A stretch of 64,000 nt of DNA, from NCBI RefSeq assembly GCF_000813005.1, contig NZ_JSYP01000011.1, positions 124,001 to 188,000 on the forward strand, read 5' to 3'. This stretch comes from Flavobacterium sp. KMS (GTDB lineage: Bacteria; Bacteroidota; Bacteroidia; Flavobacteriales; Flavobacteriaceae). The position numbers and the translations under genes are program-made. This document shows, in pieces, positions 54,245-63,800 of the stretch. The notes below the pieces were generated by a model. The model was not told the origin of the DNA and made no database searches. It saw nothing but the letters and a program-made list of their open reading frames with translations. Position 1 is the first letter of the stretch. The number at the start of each line of letters is the position of its first letter.

Positions 54245-56122
54245 ATGCGAAAAATTATATTACTTTCTTTTTTGAGCCTTAGTTTTGGCTCACTAGTTGC
54301 TCAAAATGCACCTTATTGGCAACAACATGTAGATTATAAAATGGATGTATCGATGGATGTAAAAGACTATCTATACAAAGGCAAGCAAGAATTGGTTTAT
54401 ACTAATAACTCGCCAGATACTTTAAGAAAAGTATTTTACCATTTGTTTTTTAATGCATTTCAGCCAGGAAGTGAGATGGATGCAAGAATCCAGACTATAA
54501 AAGATCCTGATGGAAGAATGATAAATAAGGTAAAAGTTGATGGCAAAGATGTTAAAGAAAGCCGCATGAAAACTTTAAAACCTAATGAAATAGGTTTTCT
54601 TAATATTACCAATTTCAAGCAAGATGGTGTAACTGCTACAACAAGAGTTTCGGGAACTGTTATGGAAGTTACTTTGGCTAAGCCAATTTTACCAAACTCA
54701 AAAACTACTTTTACATTAGACTTTGACGGACAAGTTCCAGTACAAATTCGCCGTGCAGGAAGAAATAACTCAGAAGGTGTTGCTTTGTCAATGTCTCAGT
54801 GGTATCCTAAATTGGCCGAATTTGATTTTGAAGGTTGGCATGCAGATCCTTATATCGCAAGAGAATTTCATGGAGTTTGGGGAAATTTTGACGTAAAAAT
54901 TACAATCGACAAAGACTACACAATCGGAGGTTCTGGATATTTGCAAAACAAAAATGAAATTGGTCATGGATATGAAGATGCTGGTGTTACAGTAGTTTAT
55001 CCTAAAAAAACAAAAACACTTACCTGGCATTTTGTAGCACCAATGGTACATGATTTTACTTGGGCAGCCGATAAAGAATATACTCATGATGTGGTAAAAG
55101 GACCAAATGATGTTGATTTACATTTCTTATACAAAAACAATCCAAAAACTACAGAAAACTGGAAGAAACTAGAGCCATTAATGGTGAAAGTAATGGATTT
55201 TTATGATCATAAAGTAGGACCATATCCGTACAAACAATATTCATTTATTCAAGGTGGAGATGGCGGAATGGAATATGCAATGTGTACTCTAATGTTAGGA
55301 AACGGAACTCTTGAAGGGATTTTAGGAACGGCAACGCATGAGTTAGGACACTCTTGGTTCCAGCATGTTTTGGCTTCAAATGAATCTAAGCACCCATGGA
55401 TGGATGAAGGTTTTACAACTTATATCGAAGATTTAGCTTTAAATGAATTAGCTGGAGATAAAAAAGTAGAAAATCCGTTTAAAGGAAATTATGCAGCGTA
55501 TTATAAATTGGTAGAATCTGGTAAAGAACAACCACAAACTACACATGGTGATCGTTATGATGAGAACAGACCATATAGTATTTCTTCTTATGTAAAAGGA
55601 AGTATCTTTTTATCTCAATTAGGATATTTGATTGGTGAAAACAATCTAGATAAAACGCTAAAAAAATATTATAGCGATTTTAAATTCAAGCACCCATCAC
55701 CAAACGATATCAAGAGAACTGCTGAGCGTGTTTCTGGAGCAGAGTTAGATTGGTATTTAATCGATTGGACAGGAACTACGAATACTATTGATTACGGTAT
55801 TAAAGACGTAGCTGATAGTGGAGATAAAACAGTTGTAACTTTAGAAAGAATTGGAAGAATGCCAATGCCTATTGATTTAACTGTAGAATATACAGATGGA
55901 ACAAAAGAGAGTTTTTACATTCCGTTACGAATGATGAATTTCATAAAAGAAAATCCTAATCCTTCTATGAAAAGAACGGTTTCAAATGACTGGGCTTGGG
56001 CAATGCCAACTTATAATTTGACAATCTCAAAAAGCAAAAGCACAATTAAGAAAATCACTATTGATCCAAGCGGATTAATGGCTGATATTAAAGCTGCGAA
56101 TAATGTTTATGAAGTGAAGTAA
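54245..56122 (+). CDS. M1-family aminopeptidase
   Basis: 625 aa with a signal peptide (about 1-19, LVAQ). The zinc site is H365-E-L-G-H369 plus Glu388 (WMDEGF), exactly HExxH-18-E as in M1 peptidases. The exopeptidase GGMEYA motif (GGDGGMEYAM) lies upstream. The C-terminal part is a beta/helix region rather than a full HEAT tail, which is normal for the shorter Bacteroidota M1 enzymes. It would cut N-terminal residues from peptides in the periplasm. Confidence 0.93.
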   Translation: MRKIILLSFLSLSFGSLVAQNAPYWQQHVDYKMDVSMDVKDYLYKGKQELVYTNNSPDTLRKVFYHLFFNAFQPGSEMDARIQTIKDPDGRMINKVKVDGKDVKESRMKTLKPNEIGFLNITNFKQDGVTATTRVSGTVMEVTLAKPILPNSKTTFTLDFDGQVPVQIRRAGRNNSEGVALSMSQWYPKLAEFDFEGWHADPYIAREFHGVWGNFDVKITIDKDYTIGGSGYLQNKNEIGHGYEDAGVTVVYPKKTKTLTWHFVAPMVHDFTWAADKEYTHDVVKGPNDVDLHFLYKNNPKTTENWKKLEPLMVKVMDFYDHKVGPYPYKQYSFIQGGDGGMEYAMCTLMLGNGTLEGILGTATHELGHSWFQHVLASNESKHPWMDEGFTTYIEDLALNELAGDKKVENPFKGNYAAYYKLVESGKEQPQTTHGDRYDENRPYSISSYVKGSIFLSQLGYLIGENNLDKTLKKYYSDFKFKHPSPNDIKRTAERVSGAELDWYLIDWTGTTNTIDYGIKDVADSGDKTVVTLERIGRMPMPIDLTVEYTDGTKESFYIPLRMMNFIKENPNPSMKRTVSNDWAWAMPTYNLTISKSKSTIKKITIDPSGLMADIKAANNVYEVK

Positions 56123-56142
56123 ATCTTTGCTCTTATTCAATA

Positions 56143-56185
56143 AAAAAGCCCTTAAAGACATATTGTTCTTTAAGGGCTTTTTATT
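56143..56185. terminator. Bidirectional terminator between M1 peptidase and DUF418 genes
   Basis: Hairpin AAAAAGCCCTTAAAGA / TCTTTAAGGGCTTTTT. Confidence 0.92.
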
Positions 56186-56211
56186 TAAAAAATGGTTTTC
56201 TTAAAAAATGA

Positions 56212-57423
56212 TTATTTTACTACTTCCGTATTAGTTTCAGAAATAACAATGTTCTGTTTTTGTTTTTTAAATGGAAATAATTGCCTGTAACTCGCGACTC
56301 TCCATAACCATTCGACAGGACCATAGTTGTACCTAGAAAGCCACCATTTGCTTATAAAAAGCTGAACTATGAATAATGCTACCGCAAGAAAAAAGTAAAA
56401 CCAATAAGGTAATGTATTGTGGATTTTTAAGCCAATACCCGAAAAAATAAAGGTAGCCAGAATGTTTTGAACCATATAATTGGTCAATGTCATTTTTCCA
56501 CTGACGTTAAAATAGCTAAAAACAGTTTTTAGTTTACCATTTGTGTAAAGCAAGCATATTCCCGATGCAATAAATAGCATCGTATTTATTATTAACCAGA
56601 ATATTGGATGGAAATATTTAAGGAAAGGTACTTTATAATTTATTGCCGTTATTAAAAGAAAACCAAATACTAGCGCAATAATAAAAGTTGTTATAATGGT
56701 TCTTTTTAATAATTTTTGAAATTCAGGTAAGCGATTAAAGAAGTTAATTTTTTGAGCATAAAAACCCAAAAGCATACAAGCAAACATTACTACGTGTACC
56801 GTAATAGCATATACGAGATTAATCATTTCGCTATAATAAGTACCTAGCAAATTAAATTGAAATAAATCCAGCCAATTTCCCGAGTAAAATAGCTTTAAAT
56901 ATTTAACGTCCGATTGTACGTTTGGTAAAGTCTGTGTTATCGAATTGATGTATGCTGTAAGAAACGGAATAGTCAAAAAGAGTATTGCGCAGGTTATAAG
57001 TATTGTTTTTTTAGAACTTTTGTAAAACAATAAAAGAAATAGACCCAAAAAGGCATAATCTTTTAAGATGTCGCCAAACCAAAATGCAGAGTTAATAAAA
57101 GCAAGTATAAAAAGAATAACCATTCTCCAGCAAAAAAATAAAACTGGATTTTTGCCTTTACTTGCCACATTATTAATAAGTACTGCAAAACCATAACCAA
57201 ATAAAACGCTTAGTAAAGTCCAGGATTTGGCGGCAAAAAAATATTGATTAATTGCAGCGATTACTTCAGAAAAAGGGCCTTTTTTAAGAACAGCGCTTTC
57301 TAATCCTACATAACGATAATCGACATAGTTACCTATTACAACCCCTAATAATGCCCATCCTCTTAAAATATCTACGATGGCAGTTCTTTTGTTTTCTTGA
57401 ACTGGTTGAAATGAATTTGTCAT
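56212..57423 (-). CDS. DUF418 domain-containing membrane protein (paralogue B)
   Basis: 403 aa, about 10 membrane helices. Family phrases: IVDILRGWALLGVVIGNY at the N-terminus, a cytoplasmic loop with NPVLFFCWRM, SGKMTLTNYMVQN and the late FISKWWLSRYNYGPVEWLWR (the DUF418 C-terminal box). DUF418 proteins are polytopic inner-membrane proteins, some related to acyltransferase-like (YeiB) proteins; the substrate is unknown. Lies 51 bp downstream of a close paralogue. Confidence 0.93.
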   Translation of the reverse strand: MTNSFQPVQENKRTAIVDILRGWALLGVVIGNYVDYRYVGLESAVLKKGPFSEVIAAINQYFFAAKSWTLLSVLFGYGFAVLINNVASKGKNPVLFFCWRMVILFILAFINSAFWFGDILKDYAFLGLFLLLFYKSSKKTILITCAILFLTIPFLTAYINSITQTLPNVQSDVKYLKLFYSGNWLDLFQFNLLGTYYSEMINLVYAITVHVVMFACMLLGFYAQKINFFNRLPEFQKLLKRTIITTFIIALVFGFLLITAINYKVPFLKYFHPIFWLIINTMLFIASGICLLYTNGKLKTVFSYFNVSGKMTLTNYMVQNILATFIFSGIGLKIHNTLPYWFYFFLAVALFIVQLFISKWWLSRYNYGPVEWLWRVASYRQLFPFKKQKQNIVISETNTEVVK

Positions 57424-57473
57424 ATAATTAACTGAATTTGTAGTTTTTATAAATGGTTTTTTTATTGAGATGA

Positions 57474-58682
57474 TTATTCTGCTGCTTCTGCATTAGTTTC
57501 AGAAATAAAGGTGTTCTGTTTTTGTTTTTTAAACGGAAATAATTCTCTATAACTTGCACATCTCCATAGCCACTCAATTGGTCCATAATTGTATTTAGAA
57601 AGCCACCATTTGCTAATAAATAATTGAATTATAAAAACAGAAACAGCTAGTAAAAAGTAAAACCAATACGGAAAGGAATTCTCAATATTTAAACCAATTC
57701 CGGAGAAAATAAAGGCAACGAGTATATTTTGAGATATATAATTTGTCAAAGTCATTTTTCCGCCAGCACTAAAATATTTGAAGATCGTTTTTAGTTTACC
57801 ATTTTCATATAGTAAGCATATTCCCGTTGCAATAAAAACCATTGTACTTAAAATAAGCCAGTAATAGGGGTGGAAGAATTTGAGGAAACCAACTTTGTTT
57901 TCAATAGCAAAGAAAAAAACAATACCAATTATAACGGCAATAATCAGACTGATTATAAGTACATATTTTAAAAGTTTTTTCTTTTCGTTTAAACGATTAA
58001 AAAAATCTAATTTTTGAAGCAGAACCCCAAAAAGCATACAAGCCAGCATTACAATATGTGCTATAATGGCATAACCAGGAGAAACGATTTGTTGGTAATA
58101 AGAAGCCAATAGATTAAATTTAAAAAAGTCCAGCCAGTTTCCTGAGTGGTATAATTTTAAATATTCAGGATTGGAGATAATATCTATTCTTTCGAAGTTA
58201 AAACCTTTGATATAGGCCATTAAAAAAGGAATGATAAGAATAAGAACTGTACAGATTATACTTAATGTCTTTGCAGAACATTTGTAAAAAAACAATAATA
58301 CAAGTCCTAGAAAAGCATAATCTTTTAAGATGTCGCCAAACCAAAAAATACAATTAATAAAAGCCAAACCAAAAAGCAATATCATTCGCCAGCTAAAAAA
58401 AGTAACTGGATTTTTGCCTTTCGCAGCGACATTATTAATTAAAATTGCAAAGCCATAACCAAACAAGATTGTTAATAAAGTCCAGGATTTTCCAGAGAAA
58501 AAAAACTGATCAAAATTAGATAGTATTTCAGATAACATACTATTCTTAGTTTCTTGTGGTAGATTAATGTGTGGTAAACCGGAATAATTGCCAATTGCAA
58601 CGCCTAATATGGCCCAGCCCCGAAGAATGTCGACAATAGCAGTTCTTTTGCTTTGTTCGACAGGATGATAAGAATTTGTCAT
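57474..58682 (-). CDS. DUF418 domain-containing membrane protein (paralogue A)
   Basis: 402 aa, same build and order of motifs as the next gene (IVDILRGWAILGVAIGNYS, GGKMTLTNYISQN, FISKWWLSKYNYGPIEWLWR). The N-terminal 25 and C-terminal 60 residues are nearly identical between the two, while the middle loops differ. This indicates a tandem duplication followed by divergence. Confidence 0.93.
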   Translation of the reverse strand: MTNSYHPVEQSKRTAIVDILRGWAILGVAIGNYSGLPHINLPQETKNSMLSEILSNFDQFFFSGKSWTLLTILFGYGFAILINNVAAKGKNPVTFFSWRMILLFGLAFINCIFWFGDILKDYAFLGLVLLFFYKCSAKTLSIICTVLILIIPFLMAYIKGFNFERIDIISNPEYLKLYHSGNWLDFFKFNLLASYYQQIVSPGYAIIAHIVMLACMLFGVLLQKLDFFNRLNEKKKLLKYVLIISLIIAVIIGIVFFFAIENKVGFLKFFHPYYWLILSTMVFIATGICLLYENGKLKTIFKYFSAGGKMTLTNYISQNILVAFIFSGIGLNIENSFPYWFYFLLAVSVFIIQLFISKWWLSKYNYGPIEWLWRCASYRELFPFKKQKQNTFISETNAEAAE

Positions 58683-58838
58683 TTGATTAACGTTTTTATT
58701 GTGATTTGATTGATGATTTTGTATGAATTATTGAGTTATTCATAGCTAAATCAAAAATAAGAAAAATATAAAGCAATCAAATTTTAAATGACAAATAATG
58801 TTTGTAATTAAAAGGAAAGGATCTGTTTGGTAAAAAAA

Positions 58839-58884
58839 GAAAAGTCCATTTTCAAAAGGAATTCCTTTTAAAAATGGACTTTTA
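58839..58884 (-). terminator. Terminator of the threonine dehydrogenase gene
   Basis: Hairpin AAAAGTCCATTTT / AAAATGGACTTTT with a palindromic loop. Confidence 0.85.
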
Positions 58885-58901
58885 TCGTATAAAGGCGATG
58901 T

Positions 58902-59849
58902 TTATTTTTTGTTACCTAAATGCTCCAGCATATCTTTAGTCATTGACTCAAGGTCGAAAGTATGATTCCAATCCCAATCTTCTCTAGCCGAACTATCGTC
59001 GATGCTAGCAGGCCAACTATCAGCAATTTTTTGACGGAAGTCTGGATTGTATGAAATCGTAAATTCAGGAATATGTTTTTTAATTTCTGCTGCAATTTCA
59101 GTAGGAGTAAAACTCATTGCTGCCAAATTGTAAGAGGAGTGAATTTTGATCTTTTCAGCAGGGGCTTTCATGATATTTATAGTTGCTTCTATAGCATCAT
59201 CCATATACATCATTGGCATTTTAGTTTCAGATGATAAGAAACATTCGTATTTTTTATCGGCAATAGCTTTATAAAAAATATCAACAGCATAATCTGTTGT
59301 TCCACCACCTGGAGGTGTAGACCAGCTAATTAAACCAGGGTAACGGATACTTCTTACATCGACACCATATATGTTATGGTAGTATTCGCACCATCTTTCA
59401 CCAGCTTGTTTACTAATTCCGTATACAGTAGAAGGTTCCATGACAGTATATTGTGGAGTGTTTTCTTTTGGAGTTGTTGGTCCAAAAACAGCAATACTAG
59501 ATGGCCAAAAAATCTTTTTTATTTTATTTGCCTTGGCTAAGTTTAAAACGTGAAACAATGAGTTCATGTTTAAATCCCAGGCAAAAGCTGGATTCTTTTC
59601 GGCAGTAGCCGATAATAAAGCAGCCATTAAATAAATATCAGTTATTTTATGAACCTCTACAAGGTGCTCGATTTGATTGAAATCTAAGGCATTTACTACT
59701 TCAAAAGGACCAGAATTAACAACGTCAGTATTTAATTTACGAATGTCAGATGCAATTACATTTTCTGTTCCGTATAATTTGCGTAGTTTTTGGGTAAGCT
59801 CCGTTCCGATTTGACCGCAAGCACCAATGATTAATATTTTTGGATTCAT
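58902..59849 (-). CDS. tdh: SDR-type L-threonine 3-dehydrogenase
   Basis: 315 aa. The short-chain/epimerase fold starts GACGQIG (G9, G12, G15), with Ser117/118 in WPSSIAVFG and Tyr143-x-x-x-Lys147 (VYGISK). Specific phrases (RYPGLISWSTPPGGGTTDYAVDIFYKA and PMMYMDDAIEATI) match the NAD-dependent L-threonine dehydrogenases of the epimerase type known from Flavobacterium frigidimaris. It oxidises L-threonine to 2-amino-3-ketobutyrate. This SDR-type enzyme is distinct from the zinc MDR-type TDH of E. coli. Confidence 0.9.
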   Translation of the reverse strand: MNPKILIIGACGQIGTELTQKLRKLYGTENVIASDIRKLNTDVVNSGPFEVVNALDFNQIEHLVEVHKITDIYLMAALLSATAEKNPAFAWDLNMNSLFHVLNLAKANKIKKIFWPSSIAVFGPTTPKENTPQYTVMEPSTVYGISKQAGERWCEYYHNIYGVDVRSIRYPGLISWSTPPGGGTTDYAVDIFYKAIADKKYECFLSSETKMPMMYMDDAIEATINIMKAPAEKIKIHSSYNLAAMSFTPTEIAAEIKKHIPEFTISYNPDFRQKIADSWPASIDDSSAREDWDWNHTFDLESMTKDMLEHLGNKK

Positions 59850-59870
59850 TATGTGTTGTTTTTAGTAACG

Positions 59871-59878
59871 CAAATATA
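59871..59878 (-). promoter_or_regulatory. Candidate -7 box for the tdh gene
   Basis: The minus strand reads TATATTTG, exact TAnnTTTG, 22 bp before the ATG. Confidence 0.55.
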
Positions 59879-59879
59879 A

Positions 59880-60266
59880 CGTTTTCGCAAATAATTTTAC
59901 TTTTCGGAATAACAAATTATAAATTTAATAAGGATGAAGATTGATTTTTGGATTATTCTCCGTTGAGGTGTTTAATTATCTTTACCGTTAAGCACGCAAA
60001 GTTTTTTTAATTAAGCCATTTTATAAACACACAAAGTTCGCAAAGCTAGATCAATACAAAGCTTTGCGAACTTTGTGTTTTCTAACCTTAACACAAAATA
60101 AAAATCTTTGCGTGCTTTGCGGTTTAATTTTTCAAAATGATGGTTTAAAAACTAGAAAAAATCTGTGTCAATCTGTTTAATCCGCTAAATCTGTGGGCCA
60201 AAAAATCAACCATGATTTATAGAATCTTTAGCAAAAAACAGAATTCGTAATTGTAAAATTACTTTG
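59880..60266. repeat. 'GCAAAG' and 'AATCTGTG' intergenic repeats
   Basis: No gene seen. At 60029-60046 and 60061-60078 two 18-bp arms are perfectly complementary (ACACAAAGTTCGCAAAGC and its reverse complement). Further GCACGCAAAG/CTTTGCGTGC copies flank them (59993-60003, 60109-60119), and an AATCTGTGTCAATCTG phrase follows near 60160. Confidence 0.85.
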
Positions 60267-60274
60267 TAACTTTG
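60267..60274 (+). promoter_or_regulatory. Candidate -7 box for the lipoprotein-mfd unit
   Basis: TAACTTTG matches TAnnTTTG exactly. It lies 8 bp before ATG 60282 and 20 bp before ATG 60294, favouring the latter as start. Confidence 0.5.
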
Positions 60275-60293
60275 TAGCTTAATGTTTGAACCG

Positions 60294-60899
60294 ATGAAAT
60301 ATAGAATATCTCTTTTCCTGCTTTTTGTTTTTCTTTTAAATTCATGTCAGAATAACGACGAAAAGCGACTTGCCGAAAATAAAAAGGAAGCCAAAAAGAA
60401 AGAATTGATTTTTAATAATATTAGAAATAGTTGGGTTTTTTACGATAGTTCTATCAATGAGGCTTCAGAACAAATTGAAAACCAGTGGAATGAATGGCAC
60501 CTGTTTTTAAAAGTATTAAAAGGAACGCCTCAAAAAACCATTGGAGCATTTCAAAAAAAATCTACTGAAATCACCAAAAGCGCCGAGGCTTTAAATAATA
60601 ATATTCCTGCCCAACTTAATGTACCTCAAGTTAAAACTAGAATCGCTATCATAATTACGAAAATAAAAATGATGGATTTATATATTCATTTGGATAGAAT
60701 TCCCGACGAAAAGGTCAGTATTTTAATCAGAGAAATAAATAATGAACTAATGGCTTTACAAAGACAAATGGATAAGATTCTTGTAAAGAGTAAGATTCCT
60801 GTTGAAGACGGGGAGACAGAGTTAATGAAAATGATAAAGGATACTGCAAGAGCAATTCCTAATGAAAAAGTGACCCCAAATATTCCTAGAGTTGAGTAA
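60294..60899 (+). CDS. Small lipoprotein of unknown function, upstream of mfd
   Basis: 201 aa from ATG 60294 (an in-frame ATG at 60282 lies close to the presumed transcription start and was not chosen). Lipoprotein signal with lipobox LLNSC (Cys18), then a helical, Lys/Glu-rich domain (SWVFYDSSINEASEQIENQWNEWHLFLKVL), apparently all-alpha. I do not recognise a family. The stop overlaps the mfd start (GTTGAGTAA shares TTG), so translation is coupled. Confidence 0.75.
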   Translation: MKYRISLFLLFVFLLNSCQNNDEKRLAENKKEAKKKELIFNNIRNSWVFYDSSINEASEQIENQWNEWHLFLKVLKGTPQKTIGAFQKKSTEITKSAEALNNNIPAQLNVPQVKTRIAIIITKIKMMDLYIHLDRIPDEKVSILIREINNELMALQRQMDKILVKSKIPVEDGETELMKMIKDTARAIPNEKVTPNIPRVE

Positions 60900-63800
60900 A
60901 AGTGCTTTATATACTACGTACGATAATTTGCCCAAAACACAGCAAATTGCCAATCAGTTAATAGAAAACAATGAAGTAAAATTGCATCTTAACGGATTGT
61001 TAGGATCGTCGGTTTCATTTGTAATTCGTTCTTTGTTTAAGAAAGTCGAATTGCCTTTTCTTGTTATTTTGGATAATAAAGAAGAAGCAGCGTATTATCT
61101 GAACGATTTAGAACAAATGATCGGGGAGCAAGATGTATTATTTTATCCCGGATCTTACCGAAGACCGTATCAGATAGAAGACACTGATAATGCCAATGTT
61201 TTGCTTCGTGCGGAAGTATTAAACCGAATTAATTCGCGTAAAAAACCCGCTGTAATTGTAACTTATCCCGAAGCATTATTTGAAAAAGTAGTGACTCGAA
61301 AAGAGTTGGATAAGAATACGTTGAAAGTATCAGTTGGCGATAAAATTTCAATTGATTTTATTAATGAAGTTTTATTCGAATATGAATTCAAAAGAGTAGA
61401 TTTTATTACCGAGCCTGGAGAGTTTTCTGTTCGAGGAGGAATTGTAGATGTGTTTTCTTTTTCAAATGATAATCCATATCGAATTGAGTTTTTTGGAAAC
61501 GAAGTCGATAGTATTCGAAGCTTTGATGTTGGGACACAATTATCTATAGAAACACATAAAAAAATCACGATAATACCCAATGTCGAGAACAAAGTGTTTC
61601 AGGAAAATAGAGAAAGTTTTTTGGATTATATTTCTGAAAAAACAGTTCTTTTTATTCAAGATACAGATGGATTTCTGAGTCAGTTAGACAAACAATTTGC
61701 AAGAGCCGAAGAAGCTTACGAGAAATTATCGCAAGAAATTAAGCGCGCAACGCCAGATCAGTTATTCCTAAACCAAAAGTCATTTATAAAAAAAGCACTA
61801 GATTTTTCGATTGTAGAATTGGCCAGTAAACCAATTTTTAAAACAATCAAGAAATACGATTTCCATATTCAGCCACAACCCTCATTTAATAAACAGTTTG
61901 ATTTATTGTTGAATAATTTAAGTGATAATCATTTTAACGGATACAAGAATTATTTGTTCTGTTCAAATGATGCGCAGGCAAAACGTTTCCATGATATTTT
62001 TGAAACCTTGGACGAAGCCAATTCTGAGAATATTCGCAAGCAATATCATACGATAGTTTTACCATTGTATCAAGGTTTTATTGATGACGAAAATCAGATT
62101 ACGTGTTATACCGATCATCAGATTTTTGAGCGTTATCATAAATTCAATATTAAAAACGGCTATTCTAAAAAACAGAATATCACGCTTAAAGAATTGACCA
62201 CATTATCGGTTGGGGATTATGTAACACATATCGATCACGGAATCGGGCGATTTGGTGGATTGCAAAAAATTCAGGTAGAAGGAAAAACGCAAGAAGCCAT
62301 TAAGCTGGTTTATGCCGATAATGATATAGTGTATGTGAGTATACACTCGCTTCATAAAATTTCTAAATACAACGGAAAAGATGGAACGCCACCCAAAATT
62401 TATAAGTTAGGATCGAATGCTTGGAAGATTTTAAAACAAAAAACCAAAGCACGTGTCAAACATATTGCCTTCAATCTTATTCAGCTGTATGCAAAAAGAA
62501 GATTGGAAAAAGGATTCCAGTTTGCGCCAGATAGTTACTTACAAAACGAATTAGAAAGTTCGTTTATTTACGAAGATACACCAGATCAAACGAAATCAAC
62601 TCAGGAAGTAAAAGCCGATATGGAAAGCGACCGACCAATGGATCGTTTGGTTTGTGGTGATGTAGGATTCGGAAAAACAGAAGTTGCAATTCGTGCCGCT
62701 TTTAAAGCAGTAGATAATAGCAAGCAAGTTGCAGTCTTGGTACCAACCACAATTCTTGCCTACCAACATTACCGTACTTTTTCGGAACGATTAAAAGAAA
62801 TGCCAGTTTCTGTTGGGTATTTAAACCGTTTTAGAACTGCAAAACAAAAGGCGCAAACGCTTAAAGATTTAGCCGAAGGAAAACTGGATATTGTAATTGG
62901 AACACACCAATTAGTAAATAAAAATGTAGTTTTTAAAGATTTAGGATTGCTAATTGTCGACGAAGAACAAAAGTTTGGAGTAAACGTAAAAGATAAATTG
63001 AAGACAATTGCTGCCAATGTGGATACGTTGACATTAACAGCAACGCCAATTCCGAGAACATTACAATTCTCCTTAATGGCAGCGCGAGATTTATCTGTAA
63101 TTACAACACCTCCGCCCAATCGTTACCCAATCGAGACTAATGTAGTTGGTTTTAATGAAGAATTGATTCGTGACGCAATTTCGTATGAAATTCAGCGTAA
63201 CGGACAGGTTTTCTTTATTAATAACCGAATCGAAAATATAAAAGAAGTTGCCGGAATGATTCAGCGTTTGGTTCCAAATGCAAGAGTAGGAATCGGACAC
63301 GGACAAATGGAAGGTGCTAAGCTGGAAGAATTAATGCTAGCGTTCATGAACGGAGATTTTGATGTTCTGGTAGCTACAACAATTATCGAAAGTGGACTTG
63401 ATGTACCAAATGCCAATACCATTTTTATCAATAATGCTAATAACTTCGGATTGTCGGATTTACATCAAATGCGTGGTCGGGTAGGGCGTAGCAATAAGAA
63501 AGCATTTTGTTATTTCATCTGTCCGCCATATTCATCCATGACCGAAGATGCTCGTAAACGAATCCAGGCTTTAGAACAATTTAGCGAGTTAGGAAGTGGT
63601 TTTAATATCGCTATGAAAGATCTTGAAATTCGTGGAGCAGGAGATTTATTAGGAGGAGAACAAAGTGGTTTCATTAATGAAATCGGGTTTGATACTTACC
63701 AGAAAATCATGAATGAAGCTATCGAAGAATTAAAAGAAAACGAATTCAAAGATTTATATCCTGCAGAGAACGATATTGAAACGAAGGAGTACGTAAAAGA

